A stretch of DNA of 64,000 bases from Caenorhabditis remanei (GCF_010183535.1 NC_071330.1:6553717-6617716), one strand, 5' to 3'; numbered from the stretch's first letter, positions 25,693 to 38,319 are shown. The notes: generated by a model from the sequence alone, not told the origin. A program made the numbers and translations.

Positions 25693-26949
25693 TTAGGTTG
25701 ATTCATAATTTTCTGCAATTTTTCGATAAAACTTTGCTTCTATTTTTTTAAATCCAGAAAGACTTCTCGAATTCAAAATATTGTTTATCAGCACCGATGG
25801 TCTTCTGACAAGATTTTGGTAGCATTCTGATTCTCTCCGCGTAGACCATCCATTTGAGATCATTTGAAGAGGGAACTTGCTTCTATTTGATATCCCCTTT
25901 TCATTCGGATTTTTTCCGGTTTAAATGACCTTGGAGTCAAGCAAAACGTTTTTTATTCGAGAGAAGAAGGCTGGATAAGTACGTTGAATTGAAAAAACTG
26001 TCCAGCCAGATGATAATAGTTTGTTGTGGGTTACTTTCTCAACACTTGAAAAAAGTGTTGTCATACCAAAAATGTCTTTGTGTTATATCTCCCCGTCTTG
26101 GAGTCACATGATTTTAAGTTTATTGAAATTTGAAACGTGAACATCTGATGTTACTTCCCTTACATTGTTCAGGAGTTCCTACCACTACTCCCAGAGTACT
26201 GAGTATCAGATTCAAAAAAACCACTTTTTCAGGTTTGAGAACACCCAGAGAGCGCAAATCTCAGTCCACACATTGCACTTTCCTCACTTCGTTAGAGTAA
26301 CAACCCAACTACTTATTTCTAACAAATAAACAGCCCGACCATATGCGTGTTGGGTGGAAAAGTACTAAGAACCAACTTAGGTCCATGTGATGTGCCATCT
26401 CATATTGATTCAAAACGTGTGGTATGTAACGACGAATTTTCTCATTCCGATATATGGTTTCCATCCATGAACTACAATTACATAAGTCACCCTTAATAAA
26501 GTTGACAACCTACAGGTGGTTTGACACAGATTCGCTTATACGATTCCCTGCTATAACTCCAAATCTAGATCTGACTGCTGAAAGAGAAGAACTTCTTAAG
26601 TCAAATCCAAGTTTCTTGTTTCGAATCTTTTGAATCAAAATGTATTTGCGTTAAAACAAGGAGACTTTTGTTACCATACATCAACAACTTTCTTTTGAAT
26701 GACCTAGTTTTCAGACCAGAAACGAATGAAAACAAAATAGCGTTTCAAAAACGCAAAAAGTTGCTTGTAAATCAAAGCTCCGCTCTCGGCGGAAAAAAGA
26801 TCCATAAGTAAAACTTTGAAACTGTAACAAGTACTTGAGTTGGTCTACCAAACACAAAAAAGATCATATCGAAAAACGACTCCTGCGCCGAGAAATCAAA
26901 ACGACAACCGGCAAGCTCGAAAATTGCAGAAAATTATGAATCAACCTAA
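25693..26949 (-). mobile_element. Degenerate mariner-like transposon
   Basis: A 1,257-bp element with about 34-bp terminal inverted repeats starting TTAGGTTGATTCATAATTTT, flanked by TA on each side. Both the TTAGGTTG end and the length are typical of mariner elements. On the minus strand, near the low-coordinate end, a stretch ending in YAERIRMLPKSCQK then GADKQYF and a stop resembles a mariner transposase C-terminus. The rest of the reading frame is broken by stops and no intact catalytic core was found. It is probably a dead copy. Confidence 0.75.
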
Positions 26950-27156
26950 TACCTTCCAGCAAACTGATTCATGCACATTTTTAGAAAAGTCCTGAACTGA
27001 AAATATGGATAGATGCGAATAGCAAGTGAGCACCGGTGGTTTCACTGGATGTCTTCTCAACACACTTTTTCTTTCAATAACAAATAATTTATTCGATTTT
27101 CTCATTTAATTACAGAAAATACATATATACATTCTCAAGGACGATCCTGGATAGAA

Positions 27157-27493
27157 TTATCCGAAAAATACAAACTTCTGTGGTACGACCGGAAAGATGG
27201 GCGGTACGAATGCAAAGGACTGTTGAGATGACGTGTATCGTTTAGAGGATGGACATGTGGAAGATGAAGAAGAAGTCGAAGTCATTGAGCCAAATGAATA
27301 GCTTGAAGACTTTCTGTTTTTATTTTGCTTTGGCATGATTTCGGAATCTGAAATATCGATGAATGAACAGTACAAAACGTTATCAGAAACTCTCACCAGT
27401 TAGCTTTTGATAGTTGAAAGAATGTTGTTTTGTGTTATCTTTTTCTCCTTCTTCTTCAACCTTTTTATACGCAGTTAGAGACTTTTTCCACAT
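27157..27493 (-). CDS. Small Ser-rich protein, unrecognised
   Basis: Two exons (27493-27397 and 27347-27157) close in frame to 95 residues. The N-terminal half is charged (MWKKSLTAYKKVEEEGEKD) and the C-terminal half is Ser/Thr-rich, ending in FVPPIFPVVPQKFVFFG. An upstream exon-like segment (about 27549-27630) splices in phase and would add a hydrophobic run before the start (IILTCSFCCQLTVVM). However, it holds no ATG before an in-frame stop, so it is either 5' UTR or preceded by another exon. If translated, it would make this a small single-pass membrane protein. A TATATAAAC motif lies at about 27640. Confidence 0.55.
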
Positions 27494-28035
27494 GACGACA
27501 GTCAACTGACAACTGAAACAAAAATAACATTATTAAACATAAAGTAAATAAGAAGAAGTAGAAGTTACCAGAACGAGCAAGTCAATATTATTGGATTGTC
27601 GTTTGTATAGTCAGATGGAAACTCCAGGCTCGTGAGCTTTGTTTATATACGGGGTGGCTTTTGGAAGAGAAAAAATACGTGTGGCGGAGAAGACCGGAAA
27701 TTGAATACGGAACGGGTTGGAGACAGAACAAAAAAGCAAACATACGGTATGTGGATGGTCAAATAAATGAGAAGAAAAGATGAGAGGAATGACGAGTATG
27801 GAGCTATGACGTGGGGCACAGATTTTCAAATTAGATGAATCTGGGGGAAGAAGAATATCACGAGGTATGACTAACAGTATCAGATGCTTGTTTGGTTTGT
27901 TTGTTAACTTAGCTGATCATTTACAAGATTACTCTTGAAGTTCTTGTTGTGACACGAGACAGTTTAGCTATCTATTTGAAGAAAATACAGTTGAGACTCT
28001 CTGGGCATTATGTGATCATGGAGTCCAGCTTACAG

Positions 28036-28554
28036 TGCCGATCAAACTTTAGCTGTTTTCAGTTTAAATTGTCCGATTTTGAGAGTGTGTCATGGTAATA
28101 CTGATTGTCCCATCAAGTAGATTTTTGATGAATTATACAGATCAAAAATAGAGCTTTATTTTTATAGTTGACAACTTTTTTGTACGGACACTTCCTAAAG
28201 AGTTATAGCAATTTTAAGTCGACAGCTCAAAAATCGCACTATTTTACACTGAAATTGGTCGATTTGAGGGAGAAATTACTTTGTCGATACGTAACTTGCT
28301 AGAAAGTGCTTGTTCAAAAAGTTGAAAACTACAAAAATGAAGTTCTACTTCTGATTTGTATAATTCATTAAAAATCTACTTGATGGGACAAGCAGTTTAT
28401 TACCGTGACACACTCTCGAAGTTGGATAATTTCAACTGAAAACGGTCAAAGTTTACGGCTCTTGTCGGTTATTTTGGTCCTTAGAATTATTTTTGGTCCT
28501 TAGAATTATTTTTGGTCATAATTAATAGCCTTATAAATAACCTTATGACCGGTA
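28036..28554. mobile_element. Foldback MITE, family 1, copy 3
   Basis: It shares the arms of the copies at 5828 and 7392 (GAGAGTGTGTCATGGT, then TTTTTTGTACGGACACTTCC). The right end is ACCGGTA and the left end is degraded (TGCCGATC). The right arm holds a short internal duplication of GGTCCTTAGAATTATTTTT at about 28476-28514. Confidence 0.75.
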
Positions 28555-28733
28555 CTGCAAATCAACGTTTCCACAATTCTGAGTCTACACATTTACTATA
28601 AAATTCAGATTTTGAACAAGTGTTAATTGAAAACCATGCTATGGTATTGCAGCTCTGGAGATACTCTTACGTTTTCACAACCAAATGCTATGATAGTTCA
28701 AAGATTTATTTTGAAAAAAACAACTGAAAATGA

Positions 28734-29798
28734 CTAAAAACATTGGTAAGATGGCATTGGAACAAGAGAATTGTTGACAATTAAATGAGACTGAGAAGAT
28801 TGAGATTGAGGAGGTGGTGGAGGAGGAGCAGTGGATGGCTGATAGAAATATGTTGGATAGTCCAAAAGACTCTTCATATACGGAAATGTAGGTTGGGGTG
28901 AGAATACAGATGGCATTTGAACTGGATGAACTGGTTGGAAAGAGGAATTTGAAGAGAATGTTGATCTATAATCAACAAGGGAATGATCGGGGGCACACGT
29001 GGCTATCGGAGCAGCTATTATTCCCTGTTGGCGTGGAAGAACTGGTTGTAATGGACGAGAATGAATTGGTTGGATGGGGTGAGATTCTGATAGATGCTGC
29101 TTCGGAAGTTTCTGAGAAGCCCTGACTGGAGTCGGGACGATTGGACCGAGAGTTGCAGATATAACAGACGGAGGAACTGATTCAGAGCTTTGAATCAGTT
29201 TCAGAAGTGTCTCGATGTAGGTGATGGCTGCGTTGAGAATTCGAAGTTTGCTGACACGTTTTGTGAATTGGCGGAGACTGGGAAGATGTTGTTTCAGGAC
29301 GAGAAACGCCTGGAATATGTGGATATTAGGTGGAGAAGAACAAGGTTTTATGTTTTTATAGGAAACCCCTTTTCCTAGACACGACTAGCGACAATTTGAA
29401 AATTCAGGTTTTCAGATTTTGTAGATTTCACAAGTAATGCCGATTTCAACTCCACGTGAACTTCAATCACCTGCAAATCAGTTTCATTATCAGATTCTGG
29501 AAGTGTCTGAAACTGTGGGAATAGGTCGTTGAGATACAGGAACCTTTTGAAATACAGATGTGCAGGTGGTAGAATTCAGTTGCATTTTTCATTGTCTCAT
29601 CGATGTGTTGTATTTTGAACACAATTCTAGATCAATCTACCGTAATTTTTCAATTTCAGATGTCTGTGCAATTGATGCGAACCCTCGAATCATATCTCAA
29701 AGGAACATTTTACCCAAATCAATTCGAAAACTCACCTGATTTACAGTATGCACACGTGTCCTCTCCCTTGCATTTCTCTTCGCAACGACCATCGGCAT
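28734..29798 (-). CDS. hlh-4: bHLH transcription factor HLH-4 (achaete-scute type)
   Basis: A proneural-type basic helix-loop-helix factor. The C. elegans orthologue drives ADL sensory neuron identity. Exon 1 (29798-29736) encodes MPMVVAKRNARERTRVHTVNQ, which is the entire basic region plus the start of helix 1. Exon 2 (29309-28734) continues AFLVLKQHLPSLRQ, the loop, and helix 2 with KRVSKLRILNAAITYIETL. The RNARER basic motif carries the E-box-contacting Glu and Arg. The remaining 140 residues are Pro/Ser/Gln-rich with a PPPPPP run. Total 212 residues. The 426-nt intron falls within helix 1. The basic region starts at residue 7, so there is almost no N-terminal extension. A TTTTCAG acceptor about 50 nt upstream fits SL1 trans-splicing. 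Confidence 0.9.
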
Positions 29799-30318
29799 CT
29801 CGTTTTCAAATATCTTCCTTTATGTAACTTTCAGACTGATATTCTCTGAAAATACACATAATATCAGATATATTTTCAATTTCTCACCTGAATTTGACAC
29901 CAGTTGAATCAGCTACAAAACTGCCAAAATGCACATGCAGATGTCGAATCGAGTCATATCGAAGACGGGCGGCTTTTTTCCATCTTATTCTTTTTCCCTT
30001 CTTTTCGCCTTTTCACCTGTTCCGTTGAATGCGTTAATTGAATTTTGGATGAGGTGACTCTACGAGAGGATTACGGTAATTATTAGTTTACGTAATCGGT
30101 TTATTATTCGAAAAAACAATAATTATTAGTATTGGAAATATCAGGGAAACGGCAGAAGGGTGCAAAGAAGTGAGATATGAGTAAGAGGAGATGGGAAATG
30201 AAGAAAATGAGAAAATGAAAGAGTAAAAATTTGAAAAAGGAAAATGATAGAACCCGTTTAAAAAGCAATGTAGTACTAAACAGGGAAACTGGAAAGTGTA
30301 AGATTAATGAGAGAGAAT

Positions 30319-33216
30319 TTAGAAGAAATAAACAATTAGTGAGAAGAATAAAGTGATTGAAACTGAAATTGCAGACGACGAGTTTTCGTTCTCCTTCTTC
30401 ACCATCATCCATCCTTCAGTTCCTTCTTCCATTCCATATTCATCCGCTTCTGGAAATATTTCGAATTGCTTAGTTGTTTTAAAACATATACCAATTCTAC
30501 TAGTTTGGGGTAAAACACTGGGTACGAAACGCTGTTCAAGTACATGTCCTTAACGACGAAGCATATCGTTGCTAACGGTTTTGACATCATTTCACACCTT
30601 GGTTCCAATTTTATTCCGGCAGTAAGGAATTCTTCCCAGCAATCAAATCTGCTGAATGTTGACGGAAAACTAGTTACGACTGTTCAGAGTGACTCAAATG
30701 AAAATACTAGATTTCTGTTATCATTTTGCTAACGAAAAGATAATGATAAAGATGATAAAAAACTACGTGACCCCTTTTTTTGAACTTAAGAGTGCTCACC
30801 TTCAGTCTTCATTGTTGTCTCATTCTCACTCCAACGATCTTCATCTGCTCTTTTCGAGTTGTCATCCCAGTAATCGTCTCCGTCACTGAAAATTGAATTG
30901 AATAGTTTCTTGTGCTTTTTCACCACAAGAAAACTCACATTGGATGTTCTTTAACTGTCTCATCTACAGCTTTGTTGAAGACATGTTTGATCGAATCAAT
31001 TAATTGTTCATCCTCTTTTTTCAGTGGTTCCTCATCTTCTTCAACCTGTTCGTTGTCCATTTCATCCTTCTCCATTTCCATATCACTTCCATCGTCATCT
31101 CCTGCTCCTACTCTGATTTCCTTCTCTTCTTCAACCATTGGTTTCATTTGTTTCGAAGTTTTCGTAGTGGATGTAATCGTGACATCTTCTGTTTTCTCTG
31201 TTTCATATCCTTCATCATATTCGTCTTCTTTTTCAGCAACTTGTGGATAATCTTCATCTCCTTCATATTCAAATTGTTCATTCATTGAATGCGTTCTTTT
31301 ATCATTCATTTCTGTTTGTGATTCTCTTTCTGATTCTTGTCTTCGTCTTTCTTCATCTCGTGCTCTTGCTTCTTCAGCCTCTTTTTGAGCAGCCAATCGA
31401 CGACTTTCTTCCTGAAAAAGAAAAAAGGATTACGGTAAGATTCTAGAATCTTCTGATACCTCTCTGCGTCTCTCTTCAAGTTGTGCTCTCTCGGATTCAT
31501 GTTGTCTTCGTCTCTCATCATCCCGTGCTCTCTGATCCTGAATTCGTCGTTCAGCTTCAGCACGCTGTTGTTCACGACGAGCAGTTTCCTTAAAATGTTC
31601 ATTATTACAAGGCGAGAATAAAGAACCATATGTAGGTGTAAAATGGTACAGAACTAGGAAGTATTCTATTACAGAAATTCTACTGATCTCAATTCAAAAA
31701 AAATTCTGGAAAATGTGCTATTCGGAAAGTTGCCAGTTGTCTCGTTCTTTTTAAAGCAGTAATAGAGTTCGACATGAAACATGCTATCTACTGCATCTTG
31801 AAGATTCAAATTTAATATGAATTGTGCTGAAATGTGCTCAAATATATATACGAACATAACCTTCAGATACTCCAACGGGATTTCAATTTTCTAATCTTCA
31901 CACCGAAATGAATTCCTTCCAATCCACTTACAATCAGATCAATCTAATTACCACTATTCACCCTTTGATCCCATTCAAAGACCGCCCGTATTCATCCTCT
32001 TTTCGATCTCATCTCAATCACAAAATGCACCTCCCCGTTGAGAGTGGAATGTGTTCAAAACAAGTGTCTACTTGCTCTATTTTGACTGCTCACTTTTGAT
32101 TCTCTCCCCCATCAACAACTGTTCATTATCTCTCTCTCTTTTCTCTCTCAGTTACCTCTCTCCAATACTGTTCATGTTGTTGTCTTCGTCTCTCTTCATC
32201 AGCTGCTTTATCTCGATCCTCTTTCTCCTTCCGTGTCCTTTCAGCCACTTGTCTCTCATACTCCCGTTTTCTCTCCTCGTCACGTCGTCGAGCATCTTCA
32301 CGATCAACTTCGGATTCTGGAATTTAAGGAATGTGATGTCATGAAAAAGGTGGTTGTTGTAATTGTATGTTGACATGAAAACACTTTTTACAAGTCTACG
32401 TCATCAATCAAAAAGAAAAAAAGAAAAGAGAAAGGAGCAAGTCTGGAGAGGAATGCCTCGGAAGTACTGATAACACAACAACCAAGAATTCGGATCAAGT
32501 TCTGAATGGGAGTGAAAACCAGTTAGAAAAACTCATATCACCAGATGAAACATGTTGAGCACAACCAAAAAAATTGGAAGGAATAAAAAATAACAAAATA
32601 AAAGATGTGAAAAATGGGAAAACGAAAATGACCCAACCAAAATTTGAAAATGCAGACAGAATTTTTTTAAATCTAGAGAGAACAGTGAGAAACAGATTCA
32701 GAAACTGTTTTTTAAATATTACCAACCGGCTGCATTTACCACAAAATATCACTCATACACAATAATCCTTGGGAAATGTCTAATCTGAAACTCACGTTGT
32801 GGCTGCTGAATATTCTTCGGATGAGCCATTTCTGGTGCTCCAGCCGAATCCATTGTAGTAGTTTCAACGCCTTCTGTAGTGGCAACTGAAATAATTTTTC
32901 TTTGATTTCAAAATTTTCAGTCATCTGAAAATCACCTTTAATCTGACACCTGTCTCCAGTAAATACTCCTAAAAGACAAATGCACGAATGGAAATCTGGT
33001 CGATCGAGATCAAATACACACATTCCGCCGTTTTCACATCTATAGAAACAAGAGATAATTGGTGAGTTTATTGGGTTGTTTTTGCATGGATTCGGCATGT
33101 TGTAATTACCTGATTCTACAATTCGATTGAGGAGATACGAGACTTTGACCGCCACAATTGATTAGGCCGACGTTGAAAGCGAACATCAAAAGGAGTAAGG
33201 ATATCCGAGAATGCAT
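30319..33216 (-). CDS. EGF-domain, charged-repeat, probably GPI-anchored protein
   Basis: Eight exons (33216-33110, 33039-32936, 32885-32796, 32316-32156, 31588-31460, 31411-30939, 30885-30800, 30449-30319) give 426 residues in frame. There is a signal peptide (MHSRISLLLLMFAFNVGLI). One EGF-like domain spans about residues 33-70 (CENGGMCVFD, then CICLLGVFTGDRC). A long Glu/Arg-rich segment follows with repeated ARRRDEERKRE-like units and probable coiled coil or single alpha helix, then an acidic Asp/Glu segment. The protein ends with NSSSAISVSITLFFSLIVYFF directly before the stop, a small-residue site plus hydrophobic tail with no cytosolic residues. This suggests a GPI-attachment signal, although a C-terminal membrane anchor is also possible. 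I do not recognise a named orthologue; position suggests C. elegans T05G5.1. Confidence 0.82.
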
Positions 33217-35315
33217 TTCTGAATAAGGTGAAATAATATGAAACCTGAGGAAGGTGAGATAATTGGAAAGAGAAATAAGTAAGTAGGATAGGCACTGATA
33301 GCATAGACAAATATCCTGATTGGGGAGAATAAATTCTGAAGAGAATACTATGATAATCTCAAATAAATAAAAGAAAAATACAAAAAGACGAATTCAAGCG
33401 TTTTTAAAGATTCACAAGACAGGTTTGAATTATTCGGATGACTGTACTGTTTTCGTCATTAAATTTTTCTGTAAATAGATCTTGAAGCAAAACAATCTCA
33501 CCGAAAATCTATAAACATTTCTCACGAATTTATTCTATTTTTGAGCTTAAGATATTAATTAAGTTTTTGTAATTCTTAAGAAAGGATCAATGGGGATAAG
33601 GGATACGGTAGAATGAGAGTTTTTAGACACCTAAGAACTTTTATGGGTCTATTTTCGGGCAACGAAAACTTTTCGCTACTCCAGAATAGGCGTATCAGAG
33701 AAACCTTATTCAGCATGATAACTCTATTTACTATTTATCCTATAAAACACCTTCGAAAACAATTTGAAAAATATTGTAACTAGATCTCAAAGCATCTGAG
33801 AACATACTCTAAGTGTATAGAAAACTTCACAAAACTAAAAGTACATTCTGGTTATCACCTTCTAGTACAAACTAATTAGAAAAACATTGTGCCATTCGGA
33901 GCAGTTCTCTTCTTCCACTCTTCTTCAGAGAGAAGCCAGTGATGAATCAGTTGCGACATGTTGTGAAGACTCGATTTTCTCGTCCCCGCCACTAAAACAC
34001 GCAAAATGAGCCATCGTCCGGGAAGTCTGATTCTCTCTGAGCCGATTACTATTTTTCAATCCCCGGGACTCAAAATGACGAAGGGACGACAAGTGGCTCC
34101 TGGACGGGAAACGAAAAAGAAATAAGAAGATGAGAAGACGAAAAGAGAAAGAAGGAGGATGTGTCCACTTCTCTTTTTTTCTCAGCAATCCTCGTTTTAT
34201 ACCCAGGTTTTCGTAATACTGAACTCTCAGAATTTGAAACTACTAAGACGTTGGGAGATGGCACGCTACTAACGGCTCACCTACAACCTTTGCCGAGCTC
34301 ATAAAACCTGGTACGAACAGGTGCTCGGAAGAAACGACGTGTACCTCAGATGACCCGGGCGGTACTCTTTTTACGATAGAACAAGTTTATGACGTGGTTA
34401 TGAGGGATTAAGAACTAGTTGTTGAAGTAGTTGAAGAGAAAAAACATGAAGCTGACTTTGAGAAATCGTAAAACGGACTGGTTGATTGAACAAATACTCA
34501 TCAGATTCCCAGGCTTTGTTTACTGGAGGCGGGGGGGAATAAGAAGAAGGAACAGGTGCCAGGAGAAGAGAAATACTACAGTAAGCTGGATTAGGAGGGA
34601 TATGTGGTTTTGAAGAAATGCAAACAATCAAGGTTGATGAAAGAGTGGAAAGGAAACAGCCGGGAGGTGTAAATGCGGCAGGAGGTGCGAGATGTGGCGA
34701 GATGATGAAGAAGTGATGATGGAAGTGAAGAGTTTACGAAATTTCTTCTTGGTGACTGTGAAATTGATGCCACTCTTTCAAATAGCCAATTGATGAAGGA
34801 GGTAAAGGGGGCGAATAAGAGGGAGGAAGGAAGGAAGGAAGGTGGCTCGTTGATACTGGACCTAGATAATATCGTGGTTAGGGTGGTCCTCGGCAGTCCC
34901 GTAGACCCACGTTTTAAAGTGAGCTGACCTGTTGGCACGAGGCCAACTAACATAGGATCACCTCGATAAGCTGGCAAAAGGTGTCGTAGCAGAACGTGCA
35001 ACACAAAGAACCTCGTTCGCTTAGGTTGAAGGAATTCGACTAGCAAAACTTTTCCAACTGGTGCAATCCGCTAGTGATAGCAGTTTATGCATCGTACATC
35101 CATGAACATATGTCACCTCCGCGGTTTGCAAGCAATTCATTTTCGTTTGGTGAGCAGATATCACGATCAACACGACACATAAAACACCCACATTACACAA
35201 CCCCAGAGGAGGTGCACTTGTTCATTTCCCAATGTTTTTCTCGCGTTGTAAAATGAAAAGAACCAAACTATTAAACTTAAATTGCTTTTATTATGAAATC
35301 GGATATAGAATGCAA
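33217..35315. other. Intergenic region upstream of the EGF gene, downstream of iff-1
   Basis: Mixed AT-rich sequence. A more GC-rich patch at about 34860-35060 contains small inverted segments (CGAGG ... CCTCG) but no tRNA box or ORF of interest. ORFs at 34070-35046 are short and low complexity. A minus-strand AATAAA for iff-1 lies near 35286-35291, within 30 nt of the stop. Confidence 0.5.
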
Positions 35316-35987
35316 TTATTCTTTGGTAGAAATCTTGTACCCGAGAACGGCCTCCTCTCCACAAGCAGCAACGACTTGAAGCTGAAATTACAAATGTATG
35401 AATTTTATATCGTTAAAATATCATACCAAGACACTTCCGTCGTCCTTGTCGAGAGCCTCGCGAATAGAGTTACCCAAATCTCCCTCTGGCATCTTGAGAT
35501 CGTCTTTGAGATCGCAGGATTCGGGGTCCATGAGAGAACAGAATCCGTCTTCCTCGATGGACATAAGCTGGAAACATACAATTTAGTCCCACCAGCAAAA
35601 CTGTAACTGTTCAATGAAAAATAATAATTGTATAGGGTTTCGCTAACCCTTTTACACTTACGATGTACTCGCGTCTCTTGACGACTGGGACATCCATGTT
35701 ATGGGTGGATGGACAGATGTCTTCGAGCTTCTTGGAGGTGAAGATGTCGATGGCAACAAGATGGACCTTGGCGTGTCCGTGCTTGCCGGTCTTGGATGTG
35801 CTCATCTCGACAATCTTCAAAGAATAAATATTAAATTTTGGACTCATCCAGATATTACCTTGCACGGTCTTCCTCGGATCATGACGTGCTCATTCTTGCG
35901 GAGAGCCGAGCATTGCTTTGGGAAAGTGGCAGCAGCTCCGGACTCGGCCGATTCGAATTGCTCCTCGTCGTGATGATCCTCGGACAT
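35316..35987 (-). CDS. iff-1: Translation factor eIF5A (IFF-1)
   Basis: eIF5A promotes elongation and termination by relieving stalled ribosomes and carries the unique hypusine residue. Four exons (35987-35859, 35814-35662, 35567-35427, 35381-35316) give 162 residues, the usual length. The hypusination loop [12 protein letters not shown] is in exon 2, with the modified lysine at about K54. The C-terminal OB fold begins at [13 protein letters not shown]. Synteny with cdk-1 points to iff-1 (germline eIF5A in C. elegans) rather than iff-2. The exon 2 acceptor is a weak TTTGAAG, but phase and homology require it. An SL acceptor ends 1 nt before the ATG. Nucleotide composition is richer in GC and codon-biased relative to neighbours, as expected for an abundant protein. 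Confidence 0.95.
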
Positions 35988-36360
35988 TCTGTAATATAAA
36001 ACTTGAAGCACAACTATAAAAACAGAAGAAATAATTGAAAAAAAAATTACATTACAATAGTAAGAAACCAACAAGACGTCTGAATTCAGCACCAGATCAG
36101 ATATTTTCTAAAAGTAATTTAACTTTTTTGGAAACGCTTCCAAATCGAATTCAAACAAAGTAATACGTTTTACTCTATTCTAACTTATAAAAACCCAAAA
36201 AACTCAAAAAAAAGAGCAAAAAGACACAGCTTCAGTGAAAAAGTGTGAAGAAAAAAAATTTTCAAACGGTACGATCAGTTAACTACGTATCAGGAGTGTT
36301 AATGAGTCGCTGCACAGCGAATATTTTGGCGCTAGTTCAAAATTATTTTTAAAAAATTTA

Positions 36361-36536
36361 TTATGAATTCAATTTTTTCTGTGCATGAGAAGACCGCGCC
36401 GCACACACGCGGCGGCCACGCCCATTTTTTGCGACAGTGTTCAAAAATGGAACGCAGCGTTAAAATAGGAGTGGGCGTGGCCGCCGCCCGAGTGCGGCGC
36501 GGTCTTCCCATGCACAGATAAAAGTGAATTCATAAT
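36361..36536. repeat. Palindromic element with GC-rich core
   Basis: The arms run inward from TTATGAATTCA and CTGTGCATGAGAAGACCGCG to their complements (CGCGGTCTTCCCATGCACAG, TGAATTCATAA). The core carries CGGCGGCCACGCCCA and its complement. It is non-coding, about 176 bp. Confidence 0.75.
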
Positions 36537-36597
36537 ATTAAAATTTTAGTTTTACTCATTAATGAATCTTTTCTAGAAAAAAATTCTCAACACACAC

Positions 36598-37424
36598 GGG
36601 GTAACAGCGATGAACCTCAAATTCCTCTCGTAAATCGACACCGAGAGAGACGCGTTGCGTGCGCGTCGCGGCTCCCTTCAAGTGATAAGCCGCGAAGCTC
36701 GTTTTTTCATCAAAAAAGTTTAATTTTCTTCATTTTTTCTTGTTTAAAACCGATTTTTCGTATATTTACTTTGTTATTCGTTCAAAATATTATTACAGAA
36801 CCAAAAAAATCTATTTTCAGTCAACTAATGCTGCGAAAAATGGACAAAATCAGCCTACAAGTCAAGAGGAACTTTTCAGGTTATTTTTTCCACGTATTAT
36901 TTCCGTTTAGACAGTTTTCCCGTAGATTTATGAACAAAACTTTCAGATTTCTTCTTCAACGTCTTGTCAGCAGCTGAAATTGTGAATCTTCGGCTCAAAT
37001 TCACCTTAACAACGCTTCTTCGAAATTCAATGTAAATTTTCATTATTTCTCTAATTTTGCTTTGTTTTCATTTTACTCTTTTAATAAATTTGATATTGTT
37101 CGAAAGTTTTGTGTTGTACATGTCATTAGTTGTGAGTATTCTCATAGTTTTCCTTGTCTCAAATCTCTTTCAAATTCTTTGTCTTTTTCGCATTTTTTAG
37201 TGCCTATATGTCCAAAATAACGGTTTATGAAAAAGGAAAACGTTATTCTAGTTGATTTTGACTTTTTCTTCGAAAAAAACGCCTTTTTATTGCGTTTTCA
37301 GTTGAGGAAAGGAGCTTTTTCATCGCGCCGAGCGCCGTCGGCCGCGTCGCGGCTTATTCCGTTCGAGGCGTCGCGGCTCTCGTGTCAACAGAGCGCGCTT
37401 TCGCGAGGTTCATCGCTGTTACCC
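36598..37424. mobile_element. 827-bp element with long terminal inverted repeats
   Basis: The ends are GGGTAACAGCGATGAACCTC and its exact complement GAGGTTCATCGCTGTTACCC, flanked by CACACA-like sequence on both sides. Next to each end lie GC-rich segments related to each other (GTCGCGGCTC). The 500-bp interior is AT-rich with only short ORFs. It looks like a non-autonomous DNA transposon of unknown family. Confidence 0.6.
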
Positions 37425-38311
37425 AGTGAACACACAAAAATTAATCGAAATAGTATTGTTCACGGCCTCCAGCGGAGGCCCTCTCAAGTCGTCTTCAGTC
37501 AAAAAAAACAGGGATTCTGACCAACATTTAATTGTGTTTCTTCATTCACTAATTTTCAAACAATGGAGAAAATATAATTGAGATTTAGACAGTGTGTTTA
37601 TGCAAAAGAGGTTACCGAAGTTGTTTACTTTTAGGTCCTGATTTTCATTATTTGAAAACATTATAATGTTAACAGTGAGAAATATATTCCATTTTTCAAC
37701 CAGTTTGAACCGAGTTTTTTGAATTTTCTGACTGACTTTTTTTTCATGAATAAACGTTCTGCTACAGATTTTAGGTTATTTTTCTAAGTTTCCGAACACG
37801 TCGAGAAAATGGACTGGTATTTTTAGCAAAAAACATTACCTGTCGATAGTCTTCATAACTGCCACTCTAATCATCCACCGACCGAATCCTAAGTTTCGAT
37901 TCTTCTTCGGAACTTTTCCTAATTTAGACGGTAATATCATGAAAAGTAGAACAAACTTAATGTTTAAAAGAATTGAATTCTGGAATGTGAAAACCTGATT
38001 ATCCGTTCATGTGTGAGCTTTTATTTACTAATTTCTATCAAACGCAATTCCTTGTAAGATTTCACAACATCTGTTTTTGTGCAATGTTTCCCAACAATAT
38101 GCTTCATTTTCCCTTTGAATAACACCAAACTGTGAATGTTTTGTCAAGCATTAAAGGCACAGGCCTTTTCCGCTGCGGGTCTCGCACCGACAGCCCTCCT
38201 CTCCGGCGGCAGCCACAGCGATTCAAAAAGTATGCTTGCCGCCTCAAGATTTCCTTGCTTCATTCAGCGCTTAATCTTTCATTCATTTTCTGTTTCGTTA
38301 ATCACGTTCAT

Positions 38312-38319
38312 GTTTTCAG
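38312..38319 (+). promoter_or_regulatory. Probable SL trans-splice acceptor of cdk-1
   Basis: GTTTTCAG ends 2 nt before the cdk-1 ATG at 38322, with no matching upstream exon evident. This is typical of SL1 addition and supports that start codon. Confidence 0.6.

Noticed and set aside
31004..31446. Plus-strand ORFs opposite the EGF gene
   Set aside because: Phe/Leu/His-rich shadows of the Glu/Lys-rich exon on the other strand.
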